Positions 27,966-36,781 of a DNA stretch of 64,000 bases are shown here, piece by piece. The DNA comes from Borreliella californiensis (GTDB lineage: Bacteria > Spirochaetota > Spirochaetia > Borreliales > Borreliaceae). Made by a program: the position numbers and the translations under genes. Position 1 is the first letter of the stretch. Every line of letters begins with the position of its first letter. The stretch is taken from positions 345,965 through 409,964 of the forward strand of contig NZ_JACHFB010000002.1 of the NCBI RefSeq assembly GCF_014205885.1. The letters are read 5' to 3'. The notes under the pieces are model-generated. The model saw only the letters and a program-made list of their open reading frames with translations. It did no database searches and was not told where the DNA came from.

Positions 27966-28651
27966 GATTTATAATTGCATTTTTAATGGTTTTAAATCAA
28001 GGATTTTCAAATTTGTTTTCTTTGCCGCCTGAAGATATTATTTTTGAGAGTTCTTATGAGATTGCAATTAAAAAAGCTCAAAAATTAGGTAAAAATGTTT
28101 TAATTTTGGTTGGCAGAGATATTAAAGAAAATTTAATAAAAGATTTTTTAAACTCTTTTGCAAATGATGAAATTATTCACAGGGTATCTAGAAAAAGTGT
28201 TTTTTTAGTTATCGATAAGGATAATGAAATTTTTAATAAAATTAATCTACAAAAAAGTCCAACTATTTTTTTTGTAGATTCTAAAAATGAGCAAATAAAG
28301 GCAGCTTATGTAGGAGCTGTTTTAAGTAGTGTTCAATTTGATAAGGATTTTTTAAACTATGTTATGGGAGCTATAAAATCAACAAGTGTTTTAAAAAAGC
28401 AAAAAGATTATGAGATTAATACTGCTGATGAGAGAGTCTTTTTTTACAAGACATTAAAAGGTGATTGGCGATTAAAGCTTAATGGTAAAGATAGAAAGCT
28501 TGTTCTTTTTGATACAGGTCTTAAAGAATTTTTAGTTTTTAAAGATATTAATGAAAACAAGCTTTATGCTATTCCTAAGTCCAGGAACGGTAATATTTAT
28601 TTTTCATTATTGGGGAATGAGGAGTGGAAGCTTTTTGGAAAAATAAAATAA
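27962..28651 (+). CDS. Exported thioredoxin-fold protein without CxxC
   Basis: The 229-residue protein has a signal peptide (FIIAFLMVLNQGFSNLFS) and a region at about 30-125 that reads as a thioredoxin fold: EIAIKKAQKLGKNVLILVG, then VFLVIDKDNEIFNKINLQKSPTIFFVD with the cis-proline loop SPTIFF. The redox CxxC that should follow the first strand is absent (GRDIKEN), and the protein has no cysteine. A C-terminal beta-rich extension (about 150-229) is unassigned. It is probably a non-redox binding protein of the periplasm. It is coupled to pepP by a 4-bp overlap and lies 36 bp before def. Confidence 0.7.
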   Translation: MRFIIAFLMVLNQGFSNLFSLPPEDIIFESSYEIAIKKAQKLGKNVLILVGRDIKENLIKDFLNSFANDEIIHRVSRKSVFLVIDKDNEIFNKINLQKSPTIFFVDSKNEQIKAAYVGAVLSSVQFDKDFLNYVMGAIKSTSVLKKQKDYEINTADERVFFYKTLKGDWRLKLNGKDRKLVLFDTGLKEFLVFKDINENKLYAIPKSRNGNIYFSLLGNEEWKLFGKIK

Positions 28652-28656
28652 GTGTC

Positions 28657-28670
28657 TTTTTTTTTTTTTT
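28657..28670. repeat. Homopolymer of 14 T before def
   Basis: Fourteen consecutive T lie between the stop of the thioredoxin-like gene (28651) and the def Shine-Dalgarno (28672-28678). Tracts of this length are prone to slippage. Confidence 0.9.
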
Positions 28671-28687
28671 GAAGGAGGATGAGTTTT

Positions 28688-29185
28688 ATGGAAATGGTAT
28701 TTTATCCTAATGATTTGCTTCGCGTTAAGACAAAGCAAATTGCTAATATTGACAATAAGATTAGAGATTATGCTAAAAAGATGATAGAATTGATGGATAT
28801 TAGCGGTGGGGTTGGGCTTGCTGCTCCTCAAGTAGGCCTTGATTTGTCGCTTTTTGTAGCTAGAGAGAATAAAATGGCAAGGCCTTTGGTTTTTATTAAT
28901 CCTTCAATCATAGAAACTTCTTATGAGCTTAGTTCTTACAAAGAAGGGTGTTTAAGTATACCAGGAGTTTATTATGATTTAAAGAGGCCTAAGGCCATTG
29001 TGGTGAATTTTCATGATGAGAATGGTAAATCTTTTACTATAGAAAATTCTGATTTTTTGGCAAGAATTATTCAGCATGAAATGGATCATTTAAATGGAGT
29101 TCTTTTTATTGATTATTACGAAGAAAAGTTAAGAAATAAATTGTTAAAGCCTTATATGAGAGAAAGAGGGCTTAAGGCAAAATGA
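28688..29185 (+). CDS. def: Peptide deformylase
   Basis: The enzyme removes the formyl group from the initiator methionine of nascent proteins. The three motifs are GVGLAAPQVG, EGCLSIPG (metal-binding cysteine) and QHEMDHLNG (two histidine ligands and the catalytic glutamate). I chose the ATG at 28688 (165 residues) over the in-frame ATG at 28679. The Shine-Dalgarno AAGGAGG at 28672-28678 touches the earlier ATG but is 9 nt from the later one. It overlaps fmt by 4 bp; the two genes act at opposite ends of the formylation cycle and commonly pair. Confidence 0.97.
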   Translation: MEMVFYPNDLLRVKTKQIANIDNKIRDYAKKMIELMDISGGVGLAAPQVGLDLSLFVARENKMARPLVFINPSIIETSYELSSYKEGCLSIPGVYYDLKRPKAIVVNFHDENGKSFTIENSDFLARIIQHEMDHLNGVLFIDYYEEKLRNKLLKPYMRERGLKAK

Positions 29186-30120
29186 AAATATTTTTTGTAA
29201 GCTCTTCTTCTATTGCTTTAGAAGTTTTCAAGGAGATTGTAAAGCATTATGAAGTGGTGGGGGTTTTGACTTTGCCTGATAAACCTAAGGGTAGAGGACA
29301 AAAGTTGAGCCAAAATATAATAAAGGCAGAGGCTATTGCTAGGAGTATTAAAGTTTTTGATCCCTTGATTCTTGATGATAATACATTAAATTTAGTTAGA
29401 GATTTGAATCCAGATTTAATGGTAGTTTTTTCTTATGGCAAGATTTTTAAAAAAGAATTTTTAGATCTTTTTTCAAAGGGGTGTATTAATGTCCACCCCT
29501 CTCTTTTGCCCAAATATAGAGGTGTTTCTCCGATACAATCTGCAATTTTAAATGGTGATTGTGTTAGTGGTATTACTATTCAGAGGATGGCTTTAGAAAT
29601 GGATAGTGGCAATATTTTAGTGCAAAAAAATTTTAAAATAAGATCTTATGATACAAGTCATGATATTTCAAAACTTGTATCAAGTCTCAGTCCAAGCCTT
29701 GTGCTAGAAGCTTTGGAAAAAATTAGTAAGGGGTTTTTGGGAATTCCTCAAAAATCAAGCGAAGCTACTTTTTGTTCTTTTTTTAAAAAAGAATCTGGAT
29801 TTATAGATTTTAATCTAAGTGCATTTGAGATTAAAAACAAAATTAATGCGTGCAATCCTTGGCCACTTGTAAGAGCTAGGCTTAATTATAGCGACATTAT
29901 TTTTCATCGCGCCGATTTTTTGGAAGTAGATTTATATAAGCAGAGAAAAGTAGGAGAAATTGTTGATTTTAATCCCGAAAAAGGATTATTTGTTAATACC
30001 GGGGAGGGGATTCTTTTACTTTTAGAAGTTCAAAGACCTGGAAGAAGGGTTTTGGATTTTAAGTCTTTTTATAACGGGAGCAGGCAGCTAATAGGGCAAG
30101 TGTTTTCTTCAATAGAATAG
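29182..30120 (+). CDS. fmt: Methionyl-tRNA formyltransferase
   Basis: The enzyme formylates initiator Met-tRNA using 10-formyl-tetrahydrofolate. The N-terminal catalytic Rossmann domain carries the signature region INVHPSLLPKYRGVSPIQ, including the catalytic histidine, and GITIQRMALEMDSGNIL. The C-terminal OB-like tRNA-binding domain begins near residue 205. At 312 residues the length is normal. It is coupled to def. The one-carbon donor pathway is also represented in this window by folD at the right end. Confidence 0.96.
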   Translation: MKIFFVSSSSIALEVFKEIVKHYEVVGVLTLPDKPKGRGQKLSQNIIKAEAIARSIKVFDPLILDDNTLNLVRDLNPDLMVVFSYGKIFKKEFLDLFSKGCINVHPSLLPKYRGVSPIQSAILNGDCVSGITIQRMALEMDSGNILVQKNFKIRSYDTSHDISKLVSSLSPSLVLEALEKISKGFLGIPQKSSEATFCSFFKKESGFIDFNLSAFEIKNKINACNPWPLVRARLNYSDIIFHRADFLEVDLYKQRKVGEIVDFNPEKGLFVNTGEGILLLLEVQRPGRRVLDFKSFYNGSRQLIGQVFSSIE

Positions 30121-30129
30121 GAGGGATAT

Positions 30130-31191
30130 ATTAGTTTTAATAATAATGGCAATTTAGAAAATAAATTTTCTAATGAAGACGAATTGTTTAAAAATAAATT
30201 AGATCTGACTCAGAGTAATAAAAATTGCAATAATGAGATGTTGATTTTGCCCAAACCCACAATTAAGGCATTGCTTTTAGTTATTTTTGGATCTTTAATT
30301 GTTTCTTTTGCAATTTTCTTTGTGGTTTTAGAAAATAACGAGATTACAGTAGTTCCAAATCTGTATTCTCTTACTATTGAGGATGCTGTTCTTGAATTGC
30401 AGAGAAAAGAGTTGATCCCGCATATTGAATTTAAATTTTCTTCAAGCGCTCTTGATAAAGGGAAAGTAATAGATCAGGGCCCAAAACCAGGAACTGTTTT
30501 AAGACATGGCAATAAGGTTATAATTTTCATTAGCAAAGGAGCTATAATAAACAGAGTTGATAATTTTATTGGCAAAAACATTGACGATGTTATTATTAAT
30601 TTAAATGCTAATTCTTTTGATAATTCTAAATTACTTTATCATATTGTTAAGCCTCTTGAGGTTGAGAGTGAATTGCCAAAAGGCATAATAATTCGTCAAA
30701 ATCCATCACCAGGTAGTCAAATATCAGGTTTAACGGATCTTCAATTTTTAATTAGTAAGGGTAAAGATCGTTTGGAAAAACATGTTAAAAATTATATTGG
30801 AATTTATTATAAAGATGCAATTGCTTCTCTTTTAAATGATAGCATTAACTTTGACATTGATTTGGCAAATACTAGTGATTTTGGAAATATTATTTTTCAG
30901 TCTATTCCACCCGAAACTAAAATAAGTGAATCAGATAAAATTTTAATTACTATTGCAAGGCCCAAGGTTGACAATAAAATTGTTTTTGGAATTTTAACTT
31001 ATAAATTAAGGCAACATCCATCTTATGTTGATATATCTGTTAGGTTAAAAGGCTTGGATGGTAAAAATTCTTTAATTTATTCTTTTAAGTCAAAAGGAGG
31101 ATTGATTAAATTGCCCTATGAGGTTCAAAAAGGTTCTACGATTGAGCTTTATATTTATGATAAGCTGATCAATCAAACAGTTATAAATTAA
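30130..31191 (+). CDS. Membrane-anchored PASTA-domain protein, ATT start
   Basis: The product has a short acidic and Asn-rich cytoplasmic N terminus, one membrane helix (ALLLVIFGSLIVSFAIFFVVL) and three tandem PASTA domains outside: VPNLYSLTIEDAVLELQRK, NFIGKNIDDVIINLNAN and NYIGIYYKDAIASLLND, each ending in a P.PG or PPET turn. PASTA domains bind peptidoglycan or muropeptides. No kinase domain is attached. The first usual start codon in frame is TTG at 30184, without a ribosome site. AGGAGGG at 30119-30125, directly after the fmt stop, points to ATT at 30130, giving 353 residues beginning (M)SFNNNGNLENK. Confidence 0.85.
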   Translation: MSFNNNGNLENKFSNEDELFKNKLDLTQSNKNCNNEMLILPKPTIKALLLVIFGSLIVSFAIFFVVLENNEITVVPNLYSLTIEDAVLELQRKELIPHIEFKFSSSALDKGKVIDQGPKPGTVLRHGNKVIIFISKGAIINRVDNFIGKNIDDVIINLNANSFDNSKLLYHIVKPLEVESELPKGIIIRQNPSPGSQISGLTDLQFLISKGKDRLEKHVKNYIGIYYKDAIASLLNDSINFDIDLANTSDFGNIIFQSIPPETKISESDKILITIARPKVDNKIVFGILTYKLRQHPSYVDISVRLKGLDGKNSLIYSFKSKGGLIKLPYEVQKGSTIELYIYDKLINQTVIN

Positions 31192-31240
31192 TTGTGCTCA
31201 AACAGATTGACTTCAAATGATAAAAAAATCTAATATAAAA

Positions 31241-31957
31241 TCACATATTAATTAGTTTTGATGCTGCAATAATAGATGCAGCAATTATGGCTGTTTCTGT
31301 TCTTAAGATGTTTGAGGATATGCTATAAGGGGAGAAATTATGTTGCGCTATTAATTGTTTTTCTTCTTCCGTAAATCCTCTTTCAGGACCCACAATAATG
31401 GCTGCATTGTTTATTTGTTCTATATTAATTAAATTTTTTTCACTATTTTTTTCAAGCAATATTTTTATTTCAAAATTTTCTTGTTTAATATATTTAAGAC
31501 TGTCTTTCAAATTTTTCATAATTTTTATTTTTGGTAAGTACGTTATTCTCCCTTGCATTGCTCCGGCTATTAAATGTTTTTCGCAGTCATTGTTTTTAAA
31601 AATTTTAGAATTTAAATATGATTTTTCAGTAAGCTCAGTGTTAAAAAAAATTATTTCGTATATTCCAATGCTAGCAAGTTCTTTTATGATTCTTTTGGCA
31701 ACGATTGGTCTTATCATTCCAATTAGTACATTTAATTTTTTAAGTTTATTAGATTCATCTATTTTAAAGATTTTCTTGAAAAATAGTTTTTTATCTTTTT
31801 TGTAAATGCAATGGTAAATGTTTTTCTCTCCAAGAATACCAAATTTAAATTTGTCGTTATCTTTTAATTTTAAGATTTTAACAAGATGTTCTGCCCTAGT
31901 ATCATTTAGTGAAATTCCTGTTTTAAATTCATTGAAAGTTATTAACATTAGATTCAT
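31241..31957 (-). CDS. rsmE: 16S rRNA (uracil-1498-N3)-methyltransferase
   Basis: This is a SPOUT-class methyltransferase of the RsmE family that methylates U1498 of 16S rRNA. It has an N-terminal PUA-like domain (1-70; ARAEHLVKILK-type opening as TRAEHLVKILKLKDNDK) and a C-terminal knotted domain with IVGPERGFTEEE and the SAM-pocket motif LRTETAIIAA. At 238 residues the length is normal. An ATG at 31957 with AAGGAA upstream is used; a second in-frame ATG lies 9 nt inside. The gene is alone on this strand, convergent with the PASTA gene and divergent from trxA. Confidence 0.93.
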   Translation of the reverse strand: MNLMLITFNEFKTGISLNDTRAEHLVKILKLKDNDKFKFGILGEKNIYHCIYKKDKKLFFKKIFKIDESNKLKKLNVLIGMIRPIVAKRIIKELASIGIYEIIFFNTELTEKSYLNSKIFKNNDCEKHLIAGAMQGRITYLPKIKIMKNLKDSLKYIKQENFEIKILLEKNSEKNLINIEQINNAAIIVGPERGFTEEEKQLIAQHNFSPYSISSNILRTETAIIAASIIAASKLINM

Positions 31958-31994
31958 TTCTTATAATTCCTTATTATTAATATTGTATTTGTGA

Positions 31995-32000
31995 TATAAT
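31995..32000 (+). promoter_or_regulatory. -10 element for trxA
   Basis: A perfect TATAAT lies 30 bp before the trxA ATG in the divergent rsmE-trxA gap. The -35 is AT-rich and weak. The leader carries a long G run (32013-32018) as ribosome site. Confidence 0.6.
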
Positions 32001-32030
32001 TTTAAGTCGATAGGGGGGCATGTAAAATAT

Positions 32031-32384
32031 ATGGCTATTTCTTTAACCAAAGAAGATTTTGTTGTTAAAGTTTTTGATTATAAAAATAATAAAGAGTGGA
32101 ATTTTAGAGGCTCAAGGCCTGCAATAATTGATTTTTATGCTAATTGGTGTGGTCCATGTAAGATGCTTTCTCCGATTTTTGAAAAACTTTCTAAAAAGTA
32201 CGAGGATAGCATTGATTTTTACAAAGTAGATACAGACAAAGAGCACGATATTTCTTCTGTGCTTGGAGTACAAAGTCTTCCAACTATTCTTTTTATTCCT
32301 ATTGATGGTAAGCCAAAGGTTTCTGTTGGCTTTTTACAAGAAGATGCTTTTGAAAACATAATTAAGGACTTTTTTGGTTTTTAG
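32031..32384 (+). CDS. trxA: Thioredoxin
   Basis: This 117-residue cytoplasmic thioredoxin has the active site WCGPCK (C40 and C43) and the cis-proline loop SLPTILF. It has a slightly longer N terminus than E. coli TrxA, with an FRGSRPAIIDFYANWCGPCK lead-in. The leader contains a G-rich ribosome site at 32013-32018, then an ATG-TAA triplet pair just after it, then the real ATG at 32031. The preceding -10 is a perfect TATAAT. It is probably the first gene of the trxA-ybeY-CBS-TPR run. Confidence 0.96.
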   Translation: MAISLTKEDFVVKVFDYKNNKEWNFRGSRPAIIDFYANWCGPCKMLSPIFEKLSKKYEDSIDFYKVDTDKEHDISSVLGVQSLPTILFIPIDGKPKVSVGFLQEDAFENIIKDFFGF

Positions 32385-32467
32385 TTTGCAAAATAAAATA
32401 ATTTGATTGCTATAGCGATTAATCATATTTGTAAGTTATATATGGATTATTCTAGGGTATATTTAAT

Positions 32468-32935
32468 TTGTCCAGATCTGATTTGAATTTATTTGTAGAA
32501 AATGTTAAATTTGAACATCTTAGTGTTTTTTATGATTTTATTATATCTGTTTTGAATGCTCTTTCTATTAGCGATTTTGAACTTTCAGTGATTCTTTGTG
32601 ATAATGTTTATATACAAGAATTGAACAAGAAATTTAGAAACAAGAACGAGCCAACCGATGTTCTTTCTTTTAATTATAATGAACATAATGAGCATAACGA
32701 AAATTTGGTTGATTGTATAAATTATAAAATACAAGGAGATCTTGTCATATCTTTTGAATATTTAAAATTTAGCGCGCAAGAGTTTAATGTTGAAATTTAT
32801 GAAGAACTTCAGCGTGTCACTATTCATGGGATTTTGCATTTAATGGGGTATAAACATGAAACTAATGATTTTCAAAAGGAAGGTATGTTGATTCTTCAAG
32901 AAAATATCTTAAGAGAAAATAAAAGGGTATTTTAG
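32468..32935 (+). CDS. ybeY: Endoribonuclease YbeY
   Basis: YbeY is a metal-dependent single-strand endoribonuclease active in 16S rRNA 3' maturation and ribosome quality control. The zinc-binding signature [12 protein letters not shown] with three histidines is present near residues 118-129, and EPTDVLSF is the second conserved block. At 155 residues it has usual size. Translation is taken from TTG at 32468; the next gene starts directly at 32936, adjacent to the stop. It shares an apparent operon with the CBS protein, the usual ybeY-corC neighbourhood. Confidence 0.92.
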   Translation: MSRSDLNLFVENVKFEHLSVFYDFIISVLNALSISDFELSVILCDNVYIQELNKKFRNKNEPTDVLSFNYNEHNEHNENLVDCINYKIQGDLVISFEYLKFSAQEFNVEIYEELQRVTIHGILHLMGYKHETNDFQKEGMLILQENILRENKRVF

Positions 32936-33715
32936 ATGTTGGGATTTTTTAATTTTAAAAGCAAAAAGAAGAAAAAAGGAAGCCCAGAAAATGATCTTGA
33001 AGATAAGTCGAATATTGGAACTTCTTTGATAAGAAATTTCAATGCGCTGAAAGAGACTATTGTAAAAGAGATTATGATTCCTAGGATAGGAGTTATATTT
33101 GTTGATTATGCTAAGAGCAAGGACGAGCTTTTAAAGGTTGTAACATCTAGCAGTCATTCAAGATTTCCTGTGTATCATGGTACTATTGACAATATTGTTG
33201 GGATAATTCATACAAGAGACATACTATTGCATATGTGTAAGAAAGATTTCTACGAAATAGACTTAAAAGATATTATGCGAAAGGTTATGTTTGTTCCTGA
33301 AAGCAAAAAAACAGACTCTCTTTTAAAAGAATTTCAAGAAAATCATGTTCATATTGCAATTGTGGTTGATGAGTATGGTGGGGTTTCAGGGCTTGTAACT
33401 CTTGAGGATATTCTTGAAGAGATAGTAGGTGACATTCAAGATGAATTTGACAATGAGCTTGATGAAATTGTTTGTCTTGATGATGGGTCTTATCTTTGCG
33501 ATGCAAGAATTTTAATAGAGGATTTAAATGAGAAACTTAATTTAAATTTGCCAAATGGAGACTTTGATACTCTTGGGGGTTTCGTTTATGATCTTTTTGG
33601 GAGGATTCCTTTGAAAAATGAAAAGGTGGAATATAACAATTTGGTTTTTTCGATTAAAAATATGCAGCAAAGAAATATTAAGGTAATAAAGATTTCCGAG
33701 AAGGAAGGTTTATGA
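32936..33715 (+). CDS. CBS-domain protein, CorC/HlyC type
   Basis: The 259-residue protein lacks the DUF21 membrane domain. It has a lysine-rich start, the IVKEIMIPRIGVIFVDY lead-in, two CBS domains (about 55-175; IVGIIHTRDILLH and SGLVTLEDILEEIVGDIQDE) and a C-terminal CorC/HlyC transporter-associated domain (about 185-255; DGSYLCDARILIEDLNEKL, DTLGGFVYDLFGRIP). CorC-like proteins bind adenosine nucleotides and modulate Mg2+/Co2+ efflux; older annotation as haemolysin is probably misleading. It abuts ybeY and overlaps the next gene by 4 bp. Confidence 0.92.
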   Translation: MLGFFNFKSKKKKKGSPENDLEDKSNIGTSLIRNFNALKETIVKEIMIPRIGVIFVDYAKSKDELLKVVTSSSHSRFPVYHGTIDNIVGIIHTRDILLHMCKKDFYEIDLKDIMRKVMFVPESKKTDSLLKEFQENHVHIAIVVDEYGGVSGLVTLEDILEEIVGDIQDEFDNELDEIVCLDDGSYLCDARILIEDLNEKLNLNLPNGDFDTLGGFVYDLFGRIPLKNEKVEYNNLVFSIKNMQQRNIKVIKISEKEGL

Positions 33716-35682
33716 ATTTTAATCGGTTTTTAATGTTATTCCTTTTTAATTTTAGTGTACTATTGGGAAGTGATGCTACAGCATTAGGACATTATCAAAA
33801 GGCCCGTGAGTATTATTTATCTAAAAGGTATTATGATGCTATTGATGAGCTTGTTGAGGCTATAAAAATTAATCCTAATTATTATGAAGCTTATAAATTT
33901 ATTGCATCAATTTACTATTCCCTTAAGATATATACTCAAGCACAATTTTTTATAGAGAAAGCTTCTAAAATGTCTAATGAGGATACTGAGTATAAAATTC
34001 TTTATGCAAATATACTATTAAAAAATAATAAAATTGCTCAAGCAAAAAAAATCTATTCTGAGGTTTTAGTTAAACAGAGAAATAATATTGATGCTTTGGT
34101 TGGACTTGCTTCAATTTTTGAAAAAAATGGATTATTTATAGCCGCTGCTAATTATTATTTATCTATTCTTGATTATAGTCAAAATAATTATAGTGCTTTT
34201 GAACATCTTATTGATATTTATCAAAGGCTAGGAATGCATGACAAGATTAGGCATTTGATAAATAAAGTCAGGGTAAATTTTTTATCTTTTCCAGATTTTC
34301 ATAAAAGAGTGGCTGAATTTTACATTAGTATTAATAATTTGGGGCTTGCTGAAAAGTATGCTTTAAATTATTTGGCTTTAATTGAAAGCTCTTATAAAGA
34401 TTTTGGGGTTGTTGATGCGTATCGATTGCTTGCGCTTGTTTATTTGCATGAATTTAAATATGAGGATGCAATAGAAGCCTTGCAGAAAGCTATTTTGGTT
34501 AATAAGGATTCTGATGAGCTTTATTATTTATTGGGGTATTCTTACTTAAAATTTGGAGATATTGAAAAGGCTATTTTAAATTTGGAGCGAGCTAAAAATC
34601 TTAAAAAAGACTTAGAATTTTATAATATTGCTCTTGAGGAGAGTTTTTTTGCATCTAATTTTAGAAATTTTTTGAAAAATAATTCCAATGCTAAAATTTC
34701 TAAGCATTATGAAAATGAGGGTCTTAAAGCTTTTAAGTCTTTAAATTTAAATAAGGCATTGTTTAATGCAAAAAATGCTGTTGATATTTGGCCCGATAAT
34801 GATAGTGCTAGGTTTTTGCTTTCAAAAATATATAAGCTGATGAATTTAGATATTATGGCCTATGAGCAGCTCTTTTATTTAGCAAAACAGAGAAATTCTA
34901 TTGATTCTAGAATTTTAGATTTTTATGACGTTGTGTCTTTTGATATTAGGAAGTCTTTATTTTATAAATATGGATATAAAAGCATTGCTGATTTTAATAA
35001 GCTTTACGATGACAGAGTGGTTTATAAAATGGCAATTTTTACTCAAAGTGAGAATAAGTTTTTTGGGGCAAATGATTTGATATTAAGATACGCTGAAAGG
35101 GTGCTTGAACGTAATTTAAATATGGAAATAGTTAACTATAATTTTGATTACAATAAAAATAGAGACTATTTGATTAATAATTTTTCCGAAGGATTTTCTT
35201 ATTCAAGAAATAATAATTTGGATTTATTTTTAATTTTTGATTTTAAGGCAGATATTTTAAAAAATACAGCCACTTTGGTAGTGAATATTTTTTCAGGTAA
35301 AACAGGGATTAAGGTTGTTTCTTTCTCTTATGATGTGGGGGGTATTAATTATTTAAGCAATGCTTTAAATTCTCTTTCAAAAGATTTTCATGATTATTTG
35401 CCAAAGAAAGGAAAGATTCTTCAAATTAAAAATGACGATGCTCTTATTAATCTTGGGCAAGTAAACAGTGTTGTAAAGGGGGATGTTTTTTTGATTCTTA
35501 AAGAGGGCGCGTTAAACAGTGATACTAGAGATTCTGGTTTTATTGTTTACAAAAAATCAGATATTTTAGGAGAGATTTTAATTGAGGATATAAGTGATTA
35601 TATTTCTAGAGGCACTATAAAATCTTCTACTTTTTTAAAGGATTATATCCAAGAAGGAGCTACTGTGCTTATAAAAAGATAG
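33712..35682 (+). CDS. Exported TPR-repeat protein
   Basis: This 656-residue protein has a signal peptide (FLMLFLFNFSVLLGS) without a lipobox and at least six tetratricopeptide repeats between about 25 and 385 (for example ALGHYQKAREYYLSKRYYDA and ELYYLLGYSYLKFGDIEKAI). The C-terminal 230 residues form a different domain ending GQVNSVVKGDVFLILKEG and EGATVLIKR, reminiscent of the C-terminal beta domains of flagellar or envelope assembly proteins such as FlgT; that likeness is weak. It probably acts as a periplasmic scaffold. The start overlaps the CBS gene by 4 bp. By order it matches B31 BB0058. Confidence 0.78.
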   Translation: MNFNRFLMLFLFNFSVLLGSDATALGHYQKAREYYLSKRYYDAIDELVEAIKINPNYYEAYKFIASIYYSLKIYTQAQFFIEKASKMSNEDTEYKILYANILLKNNKIAQAKKIYSEVLVKQRNNIDALVGLASIFEKNGLFIAAANYYLSILDYSQNNYSAFEHLIDIYQRLGMHDKIRHLINKVRVNFLSFPDFHKRVAEFYISINNLGLAEKYALNYLALIESSYKDFGVVDAYRLLALVYLHEFKYEDAIEALQKAILVNKDSDELYYLLGYSYLKFGDIEKAILNLERAKNLKKDLEFYNIALEESFFASNFRNFLKNNSNAKISKHYENEGLKAFKSLNLNKALFNAKNAVDIWPDNDSARFLLSKIYKLMNLDIMAYEQLFYLAKQRNSIDSRILDFYDVVSFDIRKSLFYKYGYKSIADFNKLYDDRVVYKMAIFTQSENKFFGANDLILRYAERVLERNLNMEIVNYNFDYNKNRDYLINNFSEGFSYSRNNNLDLFLIFDFKADILKNTATLVVNIFSGKTGIKVVSFSYDVGGINYLSNALNSLSKDFHDYLPKKGKILQIKNDDALINLGQVNSVVKGDVFLILKEGALNSDTRDSGFIVYKKSDILGEILIEDISDYISRGTIKSSTFLKDYIQEGATVLIKR

Positions 35683-35683
35683 T

Positions 35684-35713
35684 TTGACACTTGTTATTAA
35701 TTTATGATTTAAT
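35684..35713 (+). promoter_or_regulatory. Promoter of the gap-pgk-tpiA operon
   Basis: A perfect TTGACA (35684-35689) and TTTAAT (35708-35713; 5 of 6) are spaced 18 bp, beginning just after the TPR gene stop. The predicted leader is about 35 nt and contains GGAGG before the gap ATG. Confidence 0.75.
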
Positions 35714-35754
35714 AATTTTAGTAAGAATAAAATCAAAAAATTGGAGGATTTTGT

Positions 35755-36762
35755 ATGAAATTGGCTATTAATGGCTTTGGTCGTATTGGTAGAAATGTTT
35801 TTAAGATTGCTTTTGAAAGAGGAATTGATATTGTGGCAATAAATGATTTAACAGATCCTAAAACTCTTGCACATCTTTTAAAGTATGATTCGACTTTTGG
35901 AGTATATAATAAAAAAGTTGAGTCAAGAGATGGTGCTATTGTTGTGGATGGAAGAGAAATAAAAATTATTGCTGAGAGAGACCCAAAAAATCTTCCTTGG
36001 GCAAAGCTTGGAATTGATGTTGTAATTGAGGCAACAGGTGTTTTTTCATCAGCAACTAGTGATAAAGGGGGATATCTTGATCATGTGAATCATGCTGGGG
36101 CTAAGAAAGTTATTTTAACAGTTCCTGCTAAAGACGAGATTAAAACAATAGTTCTTGGTGTAAATGATCACGATATTAATTCTGATTTAAAGGCTGTGTC
36201 AAATGCTTCATGTACAACCAATTGCTTGGCTCCTCTTGCAAAAGTACTTCATGAATCATTTGGAATTGAACAAGGACTTATGACAACTGTTCATGCTTAT
36301 ACTAATGATCAAAGAATTTTGGATCTTCCTCATTCTGATCTTAGACGAGCAAGAGCTGCTGCACTTTCTATTATTCCAACTTCAACCGGTGCTGCAAAAG
36401 CAGTTGGACTTGTTTTGCCTGAACTTAAGGGTAAGTTAAATGGGACTTCAATGAGGGTGCCCGTGCCAACAGGTTCAATTGTTGATCTTACAGTTCAACT
36501 CAAGAAAAAAGATGTTACAAAAGAAGAGATTAATTCTGTACTCAAGAAGGCATCAGAAACGTCTGAGCTTAAAGGTATTTTGGGGTATACGGAAGATCCA
36601 ATTGTATCTTCAGATATAAAGGGAAATTCTCATTCTTCTATTGTTGATGGCCTTGAGACAATGGTTCTTGAAAATGGATTTGCAAAGGTGCTGTCATGGT
36701 ATGATAATGAATTTGGATATTCTACAAGAGTTGTAGATCTTGCTCAAAAACTTTTAAGATAA
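35755..36762 (+). CDS. gap: Glyceraldehyde-3-phosphate dehydrogenase
   Basis: This glycolytic enzyme forms 1,3-bisphosphoglycerate with NAD+. The NAD motif is INGFGRIGR, and the active site is [10 protein letters not shown] with C153. At 335 residues it has standard length. It leads the gap-pgk-tpiA cluster, with gaps of 19 bp and 1 bp between the genes and a good promoter just upstream. Codon and amino-acid usage look like a highly expressed gene (clean consensus sequence, GGAGG ribosome site). Surface display reported for GAPDH in other bacteria cannot be judged from sequence. Confidence 0.98.
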   Translation: MKLAINGFGRIGRNVFKIAFERGIDIVAINDLTDPKTLAHLLKYDSTFGVYNKKVESRDGAIVVDGREIKIIAERDPKNLPWAKLGIDVVIEATGVFSSATSDKGGYLDHVNHAGAKKVILTVPAKDEIKTIVLGVNDHDINSDLKAVSNASCTTNCLAPLAKVLHESFGIEQGLMTTVHAYTNDQRILDLPHSDLRRARAAALSIIPTSTGAAKAVGLVLPELKGKLNGTSMRVPVPTGSIVDLTVQLKKKDVTKEEINSVLKKASETSELKGILGYTEDPIVSSDIKGNSHSSIVDGLETMVLENGFAKVLSWYDNEFGYSTRVVDLAQKLLR

Positions 36763-36781
36763 GTAGGCTTAAGGTAATAAA

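Noticed and set aside
28679..28687. Upstream ATG of def
   Set aside because: It touches the Shine-Dalgarno AAGGAGG; the ATG at 28688 has proper spacing and gives the usual 165 residues.
31398..31805. 135-codon open frame on the plus strand in rsmE
   Set aside because: An antisense shadow; rsmE motifs are clear on the other strand.
32020..32025. ATG-TAA minimal reading frame before trxA
   Set aside because: Too close to the G-rich ribosome site to be a convincing regulatory start-stop; it may be chance.
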